Of a stretch of 64,000 nucleotides of DNA, positions 36,311 to 45,255 are shown one piece after another. The notes below the pieces were generated by a model. It worked only from the letters and a program-made list of their open reading frames with translations. It made no database searches and was not told the DNA's origin. The stretch's first letter is position 1. Each line of letters opens with the position of its first letter. The translations under genes were made by a program, and so were the position numbers. The stretch comes from Janthinobacterium sp. 17J80-10 (GTDB taxonomy: Bacteria > Pseudomonadota > Gammaproteobacteria > Burkholderiales > Burkholderiaceae_D). The stretch spans positions 1 through 64,000 of the forward strand of contig NZ_CP035311.1 of assembly GCF_004114795.1 (NCBI RefSeq), given 5' to 3'.

Positions 36311-36987
36311 TGCGCGCGCATCCTGCCTCTTATGCCTCGGGCATCTTCGAGGTCGCCGGCGTGCAGCAGCATGCCGGTGCACGCTGCCAGCCGATCGAGA
36401 TGCCAGCCATTGCCAAGCAATAGCATGCGCGTGTGCAAGTCTTCTTGGGTGGCCTGGTCGACATGCCTGCCCAATGCACGCATGGACTTGCTGCGCAGGT
36501 CGACATATAGCAATTCATATCGCTTGGCCAGCGAGTGCCATAATGCGTTCGCGCCCACGGACTGGCGCGCGCCTGTGATCAGGCAATTTCCCGCCTCCAG
36601 CCACCAGCGGTAAATGGCGGTCGCTATGCCGCGACGCTGATAAGCAGGCGCGTATTTGGAATGCGGCGCGCGCAGGTAAGGATCTGCCCGGCGATGCACT
36701 TCGACCAGGCGGTTGAGCACGGTGTACCCTGCCAAACACTGGCGTGCAGCATCTTCGACATAAATGTAATGCTCACCGTCCGCCTCGCGATAACGGAACA
36801 CGAATCCCGGGAAATTCAGGCAAATGACGGGAAGGCCATAAAGCGCGTCGCCAGGCCGGTGAAGGCGGCGGTAGAGCGTCTCCAGTTCCTGTTCCAGCCC
36901 CGACGGCGCGGCAACGTCGATACGCAATTCGAGCGCGCGCGCCAGCCAGGGCAACGGCGACAAAGGCATGCACAAGCGATACAACAC
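36307..36987 (-). CDS. GNAT-like acetyltransferase-fold protein of unknown function
   Basis: 226 residues. The middle part has NRLVEVHRRADPYLRAPHSKYAPAYQRRGIATAIYRWWLEAGN, where YQRRGIATAIY matches the GNAT acetyl-CoA loop (Q/RxxGxA). The first 90 residues look like a Pro/Leu-rich lead with ICLNFPGFVFRY. No clear substrate. A GGGAG lies too close to the first ATG, so translation may begin at the following TTG (36984) or the ATG at 36969. Confidence 0.6.
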   Translation of the reverse strand: MLYRLCMPLSPLPWLARALELRIDVAAPSGLEQELETLYRRLHRPGDALYGLPVICLNFPGFVFRYREADGEHYIYVEDAARQCLAGYTVLNRLVEVHRRADPYLRAPHSKYAPAYQRRGIATAIYRWWLEAGNCLITGARQSVGANALWHSLAKRYELLYVDLRSKSMRALGRHVDQATQEDLHTRMLLLGNGWHLDRLAACTGMLLHAGDLEDARGIRGRMRAH

Positions 36988-37043
36988 ATTCTCCCAACAA
37001 CGATGTCCTGGGCCAGGACGATTTCAAGATGCGGAATGCGCCA

Positions 37044-37916
37044 TCACGCACTGCAGACGCCATCCCACCAGCCGCTCATCAGGCGCTCCGGCTTCGAGCG
37101 TGCTTGCACACGGGCGCTGGCTTCCCAGGCATCGAACTGGACAATCAGGCCTGCATAGATCCCGTAACCCGCGCCCGCCCGAATTTCCTCCTTTGCATGC
37201 AGGCTCTCGCCGGCCTTGATGGCGCCGTCCGCCAGGATGGACATGCCCGCCTTGATGCCCCAGTTCGCCTCCAGATGCCCGCGGCAAGCAATCCTCTCGC
37301 CCGCTTCAACACCGTTGCCCGCAAGGAGGTCGCCTGCGCCCGTGATGGATCCGCCGGCGCGCACATTCTTGCCGCAGCGGATTGCGCCTTTGGCGACCAG
37401 GTCCTCACCCACGATCACATTGCCCTTCACGGAAAGCGCGCCGCTGCAATAAAGCGCCCACTCGGCGCGCAAATCGCCGCCGCAGCGCAGCTCGCCCTCG
37501 GCATCGATGCCCCATCCCGCCTTGATGTCGCCGCCCGCCCTAATGGCGCCGTCGCAGCGGATGCTGCCGGCAGCGCGGATATCTTCTCCGGCGATGATGG
37601 ATTGGCCCGCGCGGATTCCGCCGCCGGTGCGAATCGTGCGGCCTGCGCGCACGAGCGAATCGACCTCGATGTTGCCGCGCACTTCCAGCGTTCCGGCGAA
37701 CACGATCGCGTCAGCTTCAATTGCATCAACGGTGAGGACTGCGTCCGTTGGGCCAAACTGGTCGAGAAGCCAGCAGGCGTCTGCCACCCTGCCGGCAGTC
37801 ACCAGGGCATCCAGCAGGGGTTGATAATCGCTGCCCTCGTGGCAGTTGCGCAGAAACCAGCGGAAGCCATCCGTGCAAGGGCGCTTGGCTTTGACAAATT
37901 CTTTATGAAGATCCAT
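37044..37916 (-). CDS. Hexad-repeat beta-solenoid protein of unknown function
   Basis: 290 residues. From about residue 69 to 248 the sequence keeps an unbroken six-residue period, about 30 units of the form x-x-[ILV]-x-[AVG]-x, such as GGIRAG, QSIIAG, GAIRAG, GDIKAG and ESLHAK. That is the pattern of a beta-helix (hexapeptide or bactofilin-like fold). The N-terminal 60 residues (MDLHKEFVKAKRPCTDGFRWF) form a separate helical part. It has no signal peptide. Function unknown; the repeat part could be a scaffold or polymer. Confidence 0.8.
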   Translation of the reverse strand: MDLHKEFVKAKRPCTDGFRWFLRNCHEGSDYQPLLDALVTAGRVADACWLLDQFGPTDAVLTVDAIEADAIVFAGTLEVRGNIEVDSLVRAGRTIRTGGGIRAGQSIIAGEDIRAAGSIRCDGAIRAGGDIKAGWGIDAEGELRCGGDLRAEWALYCSGALSVKGNVIVGEDLVAKGAIRCGKNVRAGGSITGAGDLLAGNGVEAGERIACRGHLEANWGIKAGMSILADGAIKAGESLHAKEEIRAGAGYGIYAGLIVQFDAWEASARVQARSKPERLMSGWWDGVCSA

Positions 37917-37945
37917 TTCGATACAGTTAAAATTGAAACCTTGCG

Positions 37946-38092
37946 TTACTCGACTAAACTTGCAAGCACTGCCATGACGGCGGTGCCGGCAATCACGATC
38001 CTCACCAGGTTGCGCCGGCGGCTACCATGTGCAATCAATTGCAGGGCGAAGTACCGCTTGCCGTAGCGATGTTTTGTCCAGGGATTTTTCAT
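37946..38092 (-). CDS. Small basic single-helix protein (48 residues)
   Basis: The frame MKNPWTKHRYGKRYFALQL is followed by a hydrophobic segment (about 30-46, RIVIAGTAVMTALASL). GGAAGG lies 5 nt upstream of the ATG at 38090-38092. It fits between the solenoid gene and the UspA genes on the same strand. No recognised family; the coding call rests on the ribosome site and position. Confidence 0.35.
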   Translation of the reverse strand: MKNPWTKHRYGKRYFALQLIAHGSRRRNLVRIVIAGTAVMAVLASLVE

Positions 38093-38161
38093 GCTTGCCT
38101 TCCGCTGCGGCCGTGACTGCCGGTTATCTGGTATTCGCTTTTCAAATGCGGAAATCTCCGG

Positions 38162-39091
38162 CTATGCAGCCGGCCGGTCATACCAGGCGTCCTGATCCGG
38201 CGCATGTCCTGGCGTAATCAGCACATCACTTGCCGTCTGATCGATTGTGCGTTTCGCGACGCTGCCGATCAAAAATTCTTCGACGCGTGAGCCGCTGTGC
38301 TTTCCCAATACAATCAGGTCAGGCGACACTTTCTGTGCATACGACGTAATCACCGGCACTGCCCAGCCGAACTGGACGACGCGGGTAATGTCTTGCGATA
38401 TCGGCCCCAGGTCTTTGATGAATTGATCAAGTTCCTGCTGGGCCTGCTCGCGATACTTCATGCGATATGCCTGGATAACTTCGTCGTAGACGCCCGCCTC
38501 GCGCATTTTCCCTTCTGCCCAGACGCGGAATGCATGCAAAAAGGTGATGTTTGCCCTGGGCGCAATCCTCAGCGCCAGCCTGGCCGCGTGCCTGGACTCG
38601 TTCGAAAAATCAACGGGAACGAGCACTTCGCGATAGCTGCCAAGGGGAGCATTGCGTACAAGTAGCACCGGCAATTTCGCCATGCGCACCAGCCGGTGCG
38701 CCGGGCTTTCCATCAGGTTCCCGGGGAAAGTGCCGCTTGGCTTGGCCATGACAATCATGTCCGCCCCGTTGGACTGCAATGCTGCGAGCACTTCCGCCAC
38801 GGGGTCGCCGATACGCACGGCGTAGCGGCAGCGCACATCGAAGGCGGACCTGATGCGCTGTTTTGCCTGCCTCAGCTGCTGCAATGCCTGGGCCACCAGC
38901 ATCGCCTCCGGATCGGCACTCCCGCTTCGCAACGCCTGCGCCAGCATGTCGCCAAATCCTCTGCGTTGAACCGCCAGCAGTTCGAGCGCGTCCAGGCGCA
39001 TATCCCGGCAAAGCAGCGCCGCCCTCGATTCGGCACTGACTGAATCTGCAGAGAAGTCAGTCGTGGCAATTATTCTCCGGATATCAAACAT
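38162..39091 (-). CDS. Tandem universal stress protein (two UspA domains)
   Basis: 309 residues from MFDIRRIIATTDFSADS. The first UspA domain (about 1-150) has ADMIVMAKPSGTFPGNLMESPAHRLVRMAKLPVLLV; the second (about 155-300) starts EVLVPVDFSNESRHAARLA and ends PDLIVLGKHSGSRVEEFLIGSVAKRTIDQTASDVLI, close to the UspA ATP-loop (G-x-S/H-G...GS). Role: stress survival, usually through nucleotide binding. It follows the single-domain Usp gene with 4 nt between them. Confidence 0.88.
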   Translation of the reverse strand: MFDIRRIIATTDFSADSVSAESRAALLCRDMRLDALELLAVQRRGFGDMLAQALRSGSADPEAMLVAQALQQLRQAKQRIRSAFDVRCRYAVRIGDPVAEVLAALQSNGADMIVMAKPSGTFPGNLMESPAHRLVRMAKLPVLLVRNAPLGSYREVLVPVDFSNESRHAARLALRIAPRANITFLHAFRVWAEGKMREAGVYDEVIQAYRMKYREQAQQELDQFIKDLGPISQDITRVVQFGWAVPVITSYAQKVSPDLIVLGKHSGSRVEEFLIGSVAKRTIDQTASDVLITPGHAPDQDAWYDRPAA

Positions 39092-39095
39092 GCAT

Positions 39096-39608
39096 TCACC
39101 ACTTGAATGTTTCACTTTCCCTGGCTGGCACCACCAGCACATCACAGCGTGACTTCGCAAGGACCTGCGAGGTCACGCTGCCAAAAAAAAGCCGTCTGAA
39201 TCCGGCGTTGTTGCTGCGGCCGATGACCAGCAAATCGGCGGCAAACCTTATCTCGCTCTCCAGAATCAATTTCGAGGCGTAGCCAAACTCCACCACCTTC
39301 ACGGCCTGCTGTTGCGGGACACCGCAGTCCTCCAGCAGGTCATTGAGACGATTGAGCGCATCTTCATGCTGACGCACGCGCATCTGGCGAAAACCGTCTT
39401 CGGACGCTTCTGCGAAGGTTGCGATGCGTGCCGCGGAATCGGCCATTGCATGCACCAGGATTAACTGCGCATGCGGCGCCCGCGCATAGGCCTGCCGGAT
39501 GTGGAGGTATGCGCTGTCGGTGCCATCGACCGCCACCACGACGCTGCGGTAGGATTTTCCGACCAGTGCGTTGCTGCCAGAATCATCCTTGCATCCCCGA
39601 TACCGCAC
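39096..39608 (-). CDS. Universal stress protein UspA family (single domain)
   Basis: 170 residues. YRSVVVAVDGTDSAYLHIRQAY is the UspA beta1-alpha1 and ADLLVIGRSNNAGFRRLFFGSVTSQVLAKSRCDVLVV is the nucleotide-binding loop, with the glycine pattern partly changed (SNNAG). Cotranscribed with the tandem Usp gene downstream. Upstream is the 228-bp region before the kinase gene at 39837. Confidence 0.88.
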   Translation of the reverse strand: MRYRGCKDDSGSNALVGKSYRSVVVAVDGTDSAYLHIRQAYARAPHAQLILVHAMADSAARIATFAEASEDGFRQMRVRQHEDALNRLNDLLEDCGVPQQQAVKVVEFGYASKLILESEIRFAADLLVIGRSNNAGFRRLFFGSVTSQVLAKSRCDVLVVPARESETFKW

Positions 39609-39836
39609 GTTCCCTCCATGGCTGCACAGCGTTGGCGCACCTTCCTGGCCGGTTCTTTCACCGATGCCCGAAGCCTGGCGATGCGGTAGTATCGGACATC
39701 CCCGCGAAATTAAAAATTGGGGCTAGTACGTACGTGTTTTACTTATCGATCGCCGTGTGAGGGCATCCGTCCGTCAGCGCTGATTGAATCGCCTGTCTTC
39801 GGTATGATCTTCATTTTCTGGACGCGTTGAGCAACC

Positions 39837-41432
39837 ATGCCTGAACTGCATTCGCTGCGCTATTTTTGGTGGGTAACCGGCTGTATTGGCGCCTATGTTG
39901 CGCTCGATATCCTGTGCGGGCCGCCCATGCGTTACCAGCCCATCAATCCAATCTTGCATCCGGCTGCGGGCCTTGCGGTATTTGTCTTGTTGCGCAGCGG
40001 CTGGCGCGGCCTGCTTCCCCTGGCGGCGGCGGCCACCTTGTCGTCATGGGTGGTGCCGGTGTTGCCTGATACGCCTGCATGGTCCCTCTTTATCGGCGTG
40101 CTGCCGCTACCCGGCTACTTCGCCATCGCGCTGTTCATGCGACGGCACCTCGAACATGGGATATTCCTGGCGAGCCACAAGGGATTGCTCTTGTGGCTCG
40201 CCGCGGCGACGCCTGCCAGCATTTTCAGCGGCATGCTGTATGCAAGCGTGGTGCTGGGCACTGGCGCCATCGGCGCCGACGCCTGGACCGATACGCTGAT
40301 CCGGTATGGCGTCGCCGAAATTGCGGGCATGGTGACGTTCATGTCGATAGCCTATTGCCTGGCGGATTACGAATCCCGCTTCAATTTGATGGCCAAAGTG
40401 GTGAACTGGGAAACGGCAGGCTACATGGCGCTCATGGTATTGATACTGTGGACGTCAATGAACCAGCCCCCCAGGGAATCGATGGCTTATTATCTGCTGT
40501 TCTTTCCGCTGGCATGGGCAGCGGCGCGCCAAGGCATGGCGGGCGCCGTGGCTGCCACCGCAGCGCTCGAGGTATGCGTCATGGCCGCGACCTATCTGCC
40601 CAATGCCTATGCGGCGAAAGTACCCGACGTGCAAGTGCTTGTGCTGACCCTGACGTTGTCGGGCTTTCTGATTGGCATCGCTGTCGATGTCGCACAGCGT
40701 GCCAGCAACGAATTGCGGCAGTCATTGCGGCTTGCCGCTGCCGGTGAGATGGCCGGCGCCCTGGCCCACGAGCTTAACCAGCCGCTAACGGCATTGGCCG
40801 CGTATGGCAGCGCCTGCGCCAAATTGATCGAGCGCGACGGCGGCAACCCGCTATTGCAGAAAGCCGTGAATGCCATGGTCGCGGAGTCGGACCGGGCTTC
40901 CAACGTACTCAAGCGACTTCGTGATTTTTTCCGCACCGGTTCAACGCGCCTGGAGGTCCTGCAGCTGGCAGAGTTGATTGATGCCGCAACGCCGCCTTTC
41001 CAGGAGCAGGCGCGCAGCGAGAAAATTGAATTTGTGATTTGCAATGTGCCCGCCGCAACCCTGTTGGGCGATCGCATCCAGCTCGAAATCGTCTTGCGGA
41101 ATTTGCTTGCCAATGCCTTTCAGGCGGTGACGCAGCAGGTGGAGAATCAGGCACGGAAAGTCACGGTCGAAGCCGGCACCGATGGCCCATGGATCTGGAT
41201 CCGCATTGCCGATAATGGCCCAGGCATTGCAAACAAGATTCGCGCCAGGCTGTTTGAACCTTTCATATCGCTGAAATCCAGCGGCATGGGGCTGGGACTG
41301 GCGATCAGCCGTTCGATCATTGAGACACACGGGGGCACGTTGTCCATAGAGCCGAGTCCCCACGGCGTGTTGAAAATCACGCTCCCTGCAAACCTCACCG
41401 GCCTGGATTATTCCGATGAACAGCAGCAATAA
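39837..41432 (+). CDS. Membrane sensor histidine kinase (MASE1-like sensor, FixL/TtrS-type kinase core)
   Basis: 531 residues. About eight hydrophobic segments in the first 290 residues, with the MASE1-like start RYFWWVTGCIGAYVALDIL and NPILHPAAGLAVFVLL. The kinase core has the H box GALAHELNQPLTALAAYGSAC, the N box LLANAFQAVTQQ, and IADNGPGI, SSGMGLGLAISRSI. The LNQPL type of H box is that of FixL/NtrB-like kinases. The downstream FixJ-like gene overlaps its end by 17 nt, so they form a two-component pair. Signal unknown. Confidence 0.92.
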   Translation: MPELHSLRYFWWVTGCIGAYVALDILCGPPMRYQPINPILHPAAGLAVFVLLRSGWRGLLPLAAAATLSSWVVPVLPDTPAWSLFIGVLPLPGYFAIALFMRRHLEHGIFLASHKGLLLWLAAATPASIFSGMLYASVVLGTGAIGADAWTDTLIRYGVAEIAGMVTFMSIAYCLADYESRFNLMAKVVNWETAGYMALMVLILWTSMNQPPRESMAYYLLFFPLAWAAARQGMAGAVAATAALEVCVMAATYLPNAYAAKVPDVQVLVLTLTLSGFLIGIAVDVAQRASNELRQSLRLAAAGEMAGALAHELNQPLTALAAYGSACAKLIERDGGNPLLQKAVNAMVAESDRASNVLKRLRDFFRTGSTRLEVLQLAELIDAATPPFQEQARSEKIEFVICNVPAATLLGDRIQLEIVLRNLLANAFQAVTQQVENQARKVTVEAGTDGPWIWIRIADNGPGIANKIRARLFEPFISLKSSGMGLGLAISRSIIETHGGTLSIEPSPHGVLKITLPANLTGLDYSDEQQQ

Positions 41433-42057
41433 CACCGTCTATATCGTCGATGATGACGCCGCTGTGCGCGATGCCCTTGGCCTGTTGCTGAGCCTGCATG
41501 GCTACAGCACGGCGTTTTTTGCCGATGGCATGGCATTTTTGAATGCGTGCTCCGATGACATGCGCGGTTGCCTGTTACTGGATATCCGCATGCCTGGCAT
41601 TGATGGCCTTGCCCTGCAAAAACTCCTGCGTGAAAAAGCGGCGCATCTCCCCGTGATCATCATTACCGGGCATGGCGATGTCGATTCGGCGCGGGAAGCC
41701 TTTCGCGCACACGCAGTCGACTTCCTGGAAAAGCCGTTGCAGGAAGCACAGCTGGTCAAGGCAATTGACGAGGCATTATCGCAGCATGCGCGCGCCGAGG
41801 AAAAACGCCGCGCTGGCGCTGCCTATGCGCAAGTCTATGCGACGCTGACGCCGCGCGAACGTGAGGTGCTGCTGCTTGTTGTTGCCGGCCGCCACAACAG
41901 GGAAATCGCTGATACCCTGGCAATCAGTGTACGCACTGCGGAAGTGCACAAGGCGCGCATCATGAACAAGATGGGCGCTGCAAACAGCGCCGACCTGGTT
42001 CGCTTGCACTTGCAAAATGAAATGAGTCTGCGCGGCACGCCATTGCAGGAATCGTAA
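41416..42057 (+). CDS. FixJ/NarL-like response regulator with LuxR HTH
   Basis: 213 residues. The receiver domain (about 6-120) has VYIVDDDAAVRDALGLLL, CLLLDIRMPGIDGL (acceptor Asp) and DFLEKPLQEAQLV. The LuxR-type HTH (about 140-200) is LTPREREVLLLVVAGRHNREIADTLAISVRTAEVHKARIMNKMG. It overlaps the kinase gene by 17 nt. It converges with the DUF1428 gene, with 2 nt between stop codons. Confidence 0.94.
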   Translation: MNSSNNTVYIVDDDAAVRDALGLLLSLHGYSTAFFADGMAFLNACSDDMRGCLLLDIRMPGIDGLALQKLLREKAAHLPVIIITGHGDVDSAREAFRAHAVDFLEKPLQEAQLVKAIDEALSQHARAEEKRRAGAAYAQVYATLTPREREVLLLVVAGRHNREIADTLAISVRTAEVHKARIMNKMGAANSADLVRLHLQNEMSLRGTPLQES

Positions 42058-42059
42058 TA

Positions 42060-42419
42060 TTACAGGTCCACCAGCATCTCGAAGCCGCCATAGATCATGC
42101 GCTTGCCGTCGAAGGGCATGGCTTCCGGCTTCATCATGTCCGCCATGCGTGGATCGTTCATTACCTTGCCGTTGATTTCGTCACGCGCGGCACGCGATTC
42201 ATAGACGATCCAGGAAAACACGACGGTCTCGTCGTCCTTGAGATCGACGCTTTGGGGAAACGAGGTGAGTTTGCCAGGCTTCACGTCGTCGGCAATGCAT
42301 TCGCGAAATTGCAGCGCACCATGTTCGCGCCAGATCGCGCCCGCTTTCTTTGCGACCTCCCGGTAGGCGTCCAGGTTCTTTTTGGGGAGCGGCAAGACAA
42401 ACCCATCGACATAAGCCAT
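42060..42419 (-). CDS. DUF1428 family protein (YbaA-like)
   Basis: 119 residues from MAYVDGFVLPLPKKNLDAYR. The family marks YVDGFVLPVPxxxxxxYR, VVFSWIVYESRAARDEIN and PFDGKRMIYGGFEML are present. The fold is a ferredoxin-like dimer; function is unknown. The start at 42419 has AGGAGAA just upstream. The 334-bp gap to 42753 shows no supported feature. Confidence 0.9.
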   Translation of the reverse strand: MAYVDGFVLPLPKKNLDAYREVAKKAGAIWREHGALQFRECIADDVKPGKLTSFPQSVDLKDDETVVFSWIVYESRAARDEINGKVMNDPRMADMMKPEAMPFDGKRMIYGGFEMLVDL

Positions 42420-42753
42420 GGCATTCTCCTTGAAAATTTCACTGCGCTGACAAATACCTCTCAATGCTTATTCATCATAATGCGCCGCGCGCGCCGAAGC
42501 TGATGTTAGGACAATGACTTTGTCAGGCAGGTTGAAACAGGTCGCAACGAAGCACGCTTAAGAATACGTGCTCGTTGCACCGGAGCTGTTGTCCAGGCGA
42601 GTCGCCAGATGTTTAAAAATTGCAAGCCATGCCAATGTGCCAAGGCTTTATCCAGCATCAAGGTTCCTGCACTGCCTCTTCTTTTTCCCCGCGCGCAAGT
42701 AGCCTATAACAAAGGGGAAGGTGTTACGTCCGATGTTTTCAATGGAGGCTGTC

Positions 42754-43134
42754 ATGCCGAAATACCTGATTCAAGCCAATTATGTCGGCGAGGGTATAAG
42801 CGGTCTTTTGAAGGAAGGTGGGAGCATGCGGCGCACCGCCGTTGAGACCCTGTTCAAGTCACTGGGCGGCACGGTCGAAGCCTTTTACTATGCTTTTGGT
42901 GATACCGACGTATTCATTATCGGAGAACTTCCGGACAATATCAGCGCCTCCGCGCTCGGGTTGCGGGTAAATGCCAGCGGCGCCGCGGCGTGCAAGACGA
43001 CGGTGCTGCTGACTACCAAGGAGATTGACGCAGCGGTGAGAAAAACAGGAAGTTACCGCCCACCCGGATTTGAAGTGGATCCAGCCGAAGTTGCCAAGTG
43101 GGATGCAGAGGGCGGCCATCTGGCGAATAAATAA
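42754..43134 (+). CDS. GYD domain-containing protein
   Basis: 126 residues starting MPKYLIQANYVGEGISGLLKEGGSMRR. GGTVEAFYYAFGDTDVFIIGELPD corresponds to the GYD motif region (GxYD; here FGDTD). These small alpha/beta proteins have no settled function. GGAGG lies 5 nt before ATG 42754. An earlier GTG (42721) is not needed. Confidence 0.85.
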   Translation: MPKYLIQANYVGEGISGLLKEGGSMRRTAVETLFKSLGGTVEAFYYAFGDTDVFIIGELPDNISASALGLRVNASGAAACKTTVLLTTKEIDAAVRKTGSYRPPGFEVDPAEVAKWDAEGGHLANK

Positions 43135-43191
43135 TCCCGCCTGATGCCTCGACGCCATCAGCGCGTCCGCAACACTCACTGCATTGATGCT

Positions 43192-43458
43192 TCAGGCGGC
43201 ATAGCGCCGGCCTTCGCCAACGCGTATCGGCTCCGGAAGTAATTTAAGCAAGGCATGCAGGGCAAGCGGCACCACCACGAGGTCATCGACCACCCCCAAC
43301 AGTGGCACGACATAACTGAAGGGCGCTATCGCATACAAGCCCAGCAATCCCAGTGCCGGCAAGAGCCAGACGGGACGAGCGGGATGACGCAAGGCAAACC
43401 AGGCCAGGCGCAGATCCGTCCGGCTTGTACGCCACAAAATCAGCAGCAACCTTTTCAT
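43192..43458 (-). CDS. DUF1232 (YkvA-like) membrane protein
   Basis: 88 residues with HPARPVWLLPALGLLGLYAIAPFSYVVPLLGVVDDLVVVPLALHALLKLLP, the classic DUF1232 core (Y-x-x-x-P-x-D-x-x-P...GxxDD). It has two membrane segments. Function unknown. Confidence 0.88.
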   Translation of the reverse strand: MKRLLLILWRTSRTDLRLAWFALRHPARPVWLLPALGLLGLYAIAPFSYVVPLLGVVDDLVVVPLALHALLKLLPEPIRVGEGRRYAA

Positions 43459-43846
43459 TGGCGAAGTCCAATCACATACGCAAACCCATAAGATTGTTTA
43501 CGCCGGATATTGTTCAATGCCGACAAACCGATTTGTCGCGCAAGCCATCAAATTGCACAAAAAACAATTCAGGGGCATGCCCGCCCACCACGTCGTCATA
43601 GCGACAAGCACATCATTGCAAAATAGATAATTTTTGTTTTACTTCTTTACAAAACCTTGCACGGCATTCGTGAAGTCAGGACACAAATGACTGGCCATTC
43701 TGCCAGTCTGGAGACCGACTCAAATGAAATTTGTTATGGCACTATTTGTACCCATAAGTGCTGGTCCAGCTATCACAAGAATAGATCGCGGCATTTAGAT
43801 AAATGTTGTTAATTCAACAAACCATAATAATCAGGAGACGTCCACC
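43459..43846 (+). other. Upstream region of the PHB-depolymerase-like gene
   Basis: 388 bp without a gene. It is AT-rich near the end and contains the inverted repeat TTGTT-AATTC-AACAA (43806-43820) just before the AGGAG (43833-43837) of the downstream gene. The repeat could be an operator but is short. I see no confident promoter. Confidence 0.4.
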
Positions 43847-45133
43847 ATGGAACAGATTACTTACACTTCTTCCCGCCTTTCGTCAGTCTTGCGTAAAGGC
43901 ATTTTTGCAGCTGGCGTGTCGATTCTTGCGCTGAGCGCATCGTCCGCCTTCGCTGCCACCGAAGTCACCGGCTTCGGCAGCAATCCTGGCGCCTTGAAAA
44001 TGTTCAAGCATGTGCCTTCCGCCATGCCGGCAAACGCGCCGCTGGTGGTTGCGCTGCACGGCTGTACCCAAACCGCAGCCGCTTACGAGGCATCCGGCTG
44101 GACCGCTCTGGCCAATACCCACAAGTTCTACGTTGTCTACCCGGAACAGCAATCCGCAAATAACCAGAACAAATGCTTCAACTGGTTCGAAGCGGGCGAC
44201 ATCGCCCGTGGTCAGGGTGAATCCCTGTCGGTCAAGCAAATGGTCGACAAGATGGCAGCCGACTACTCGATCGACCCCAGCCGCGTCTTCGTGACTGGCC
44301 TGTCCGCCGGCGCCTACATGGTGAATGTGCTTGCCGCCACCTATCCCGATGTCTTTGCTGGCGCCGCTCCGATTGCAGGCGGCCCATACAAGTGCGCCAC
44401 CTCCATGACTGCTGCCTTCAGCTGCATGAGCCCGGGCACCGATAAGACCCCGGCCGACTGGGGCACCCTTGCACGCAGCGGTTACAGTGGCTATAACGGC
44501 CGCAAGCCGAAAGTCTCGATCTGGCAGGGCACTTCCGACACGACGGTCAAGCCGATGAACATGGATGAAACCATGCAGCAGTGGACCAATTACCACGGCA
44601 TCGACCAGACTGCAGACGTCAGCGACACCGTTGCCGGGTTCCCGCACAAGGTGTACAAAGACGCCAGCGGCAATGCCATCGTGGAAACCTACAGCATCAC
44701 CAACATGGCTCACGGCACGCCAGTCGATCCGGGCACCGGCGCCGGACAGTGCGGCACGGCTGGTGCTTATATCCTCGACGTGAATATCTGCTCGAGCTAC
44801 TACATCGGCAAATTCTGGGGCATCATTGGCGGCGACACCGGCACCACGACCACGACCAGCGCCACCACCTCGACCACGGCGTACTCCAGCACCTCGAGCG
44901 CGCCGACCACAAGCTCGACGACGGTGACCAGCACGACCACCACGACGGTTGCCGGCGCCTGCTTCAATGCAAGCAACTACGCCCACGTGACTGCCGGCCG
45001 CGCCTACAACAGTGCTGGCACTGCGAAAGCCAACGGTTCGAACCAGAGCATGGGCTTGTACAACACTTTCTACACGTCTAAGCTGCGCCAGACCGGCACC
45101 AACTACTACGTCATCGACAGCACCTGCCCGTAA
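43847..45133 (+). CDS. Secreted PHB-depolymerase-family esterase with C-terminal binding domain
   Basis: 428 residues. A signal peptide ends near ASSAFAATE. The catalytic domain (about 38-320) has APLVVALHGCTQTAAAYEASGW (oxyanion hole) and VTGLSAGAYM with Ser153 as nucleophile, and the later His region NMAHGTPVDPG. A Thr/Ser-rich linker (about 327-368) joins a C-terminal domain CFNASNYAHVTAGRAY. This layout (esterase, Thr linker, small C-terminal domain) is that of extracellular short-chain PHB depolymerases and related esterases. It likely hydrolyses polyhydroxybutyrate or another polyester outside the cell. The bdhA gene at 24696 could use the product. Confidence 0.88.
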   Translation: MEQITYTSSRLSSVLRKGIFAAGVSILALSASSAFAATEVTGFGSNPGALKMFKHVPSAMPANAPLVVALHGCTQTAAAYEASGWTALANTHKFYVVYPEQQSANNQNKCFNWFEAGDIARGQGESLSVKQMVDKMAADYSIDPSRVFVTGLSAGAYMVNVLAATYPDVFAGAAPIAGGPYKCATSMTAAFSCMSPGTDKTPADWGTLARSGYSGYNGRKPKVSIWQGTSDTTVKPMNMDETMQQWTNYHGIDQTADVSDTVAGFPHKVYKDASGNAIVETYSITNMAHGTPVDPGTGAGQCGTAGAYILDVNICSSYYIGKFWGIIGGDTGTTTTTSATTSTTAYSSTSSAPTTSSTTVTSTTTTTVAGACFNASNYAHVTAGRAYNSAGTAKANGSNQSMGLYNTFYTSKLRQTGTNYYVIDSTCP

Positions 45134-45171
45134 AGACAGGCGCACGTATCGCCCTGGCTTCAGGGCGAGCC

Positions 45172-45201
45172 AAAAAGCGGACCGCATGGTCCGCTTTTTT
45201 T
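45172..45201 (+). terminator. Rho-independent terminator of the esterase gene
   Basis: AAAAAGCGGACC-GCAT-GGTCCGCTTTTTTT: 8-bp GC-rich stem (AGCGGACC/GGTCCGCT) with a T run. It ends the plus-strand esterase transcript 40 nt after the stop codon. Confidence 0.9.
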
Positions 45202-45255
45202 ATCTCTACAGGGAACGCGCCAGACAACCGGAAAGACAGGCTATCAGGCCAGGAG

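Noticed and set aside
37170-37720. DNA-level repetition suggesting a CRISPR or satellite array
   Set aside because: The repeats are the degenerate 18-bp codon pattern of the hexad protein, not identical repeats with unique spacers.
43883-45187. 434-residue minus-strand ORF opposite the PHB-depolymerase-like gene
   Set aside because: Shadow of a gene with signal peptide, active-site motif and terminator; the antisense product is Gly/Val/His-rich without motifs.
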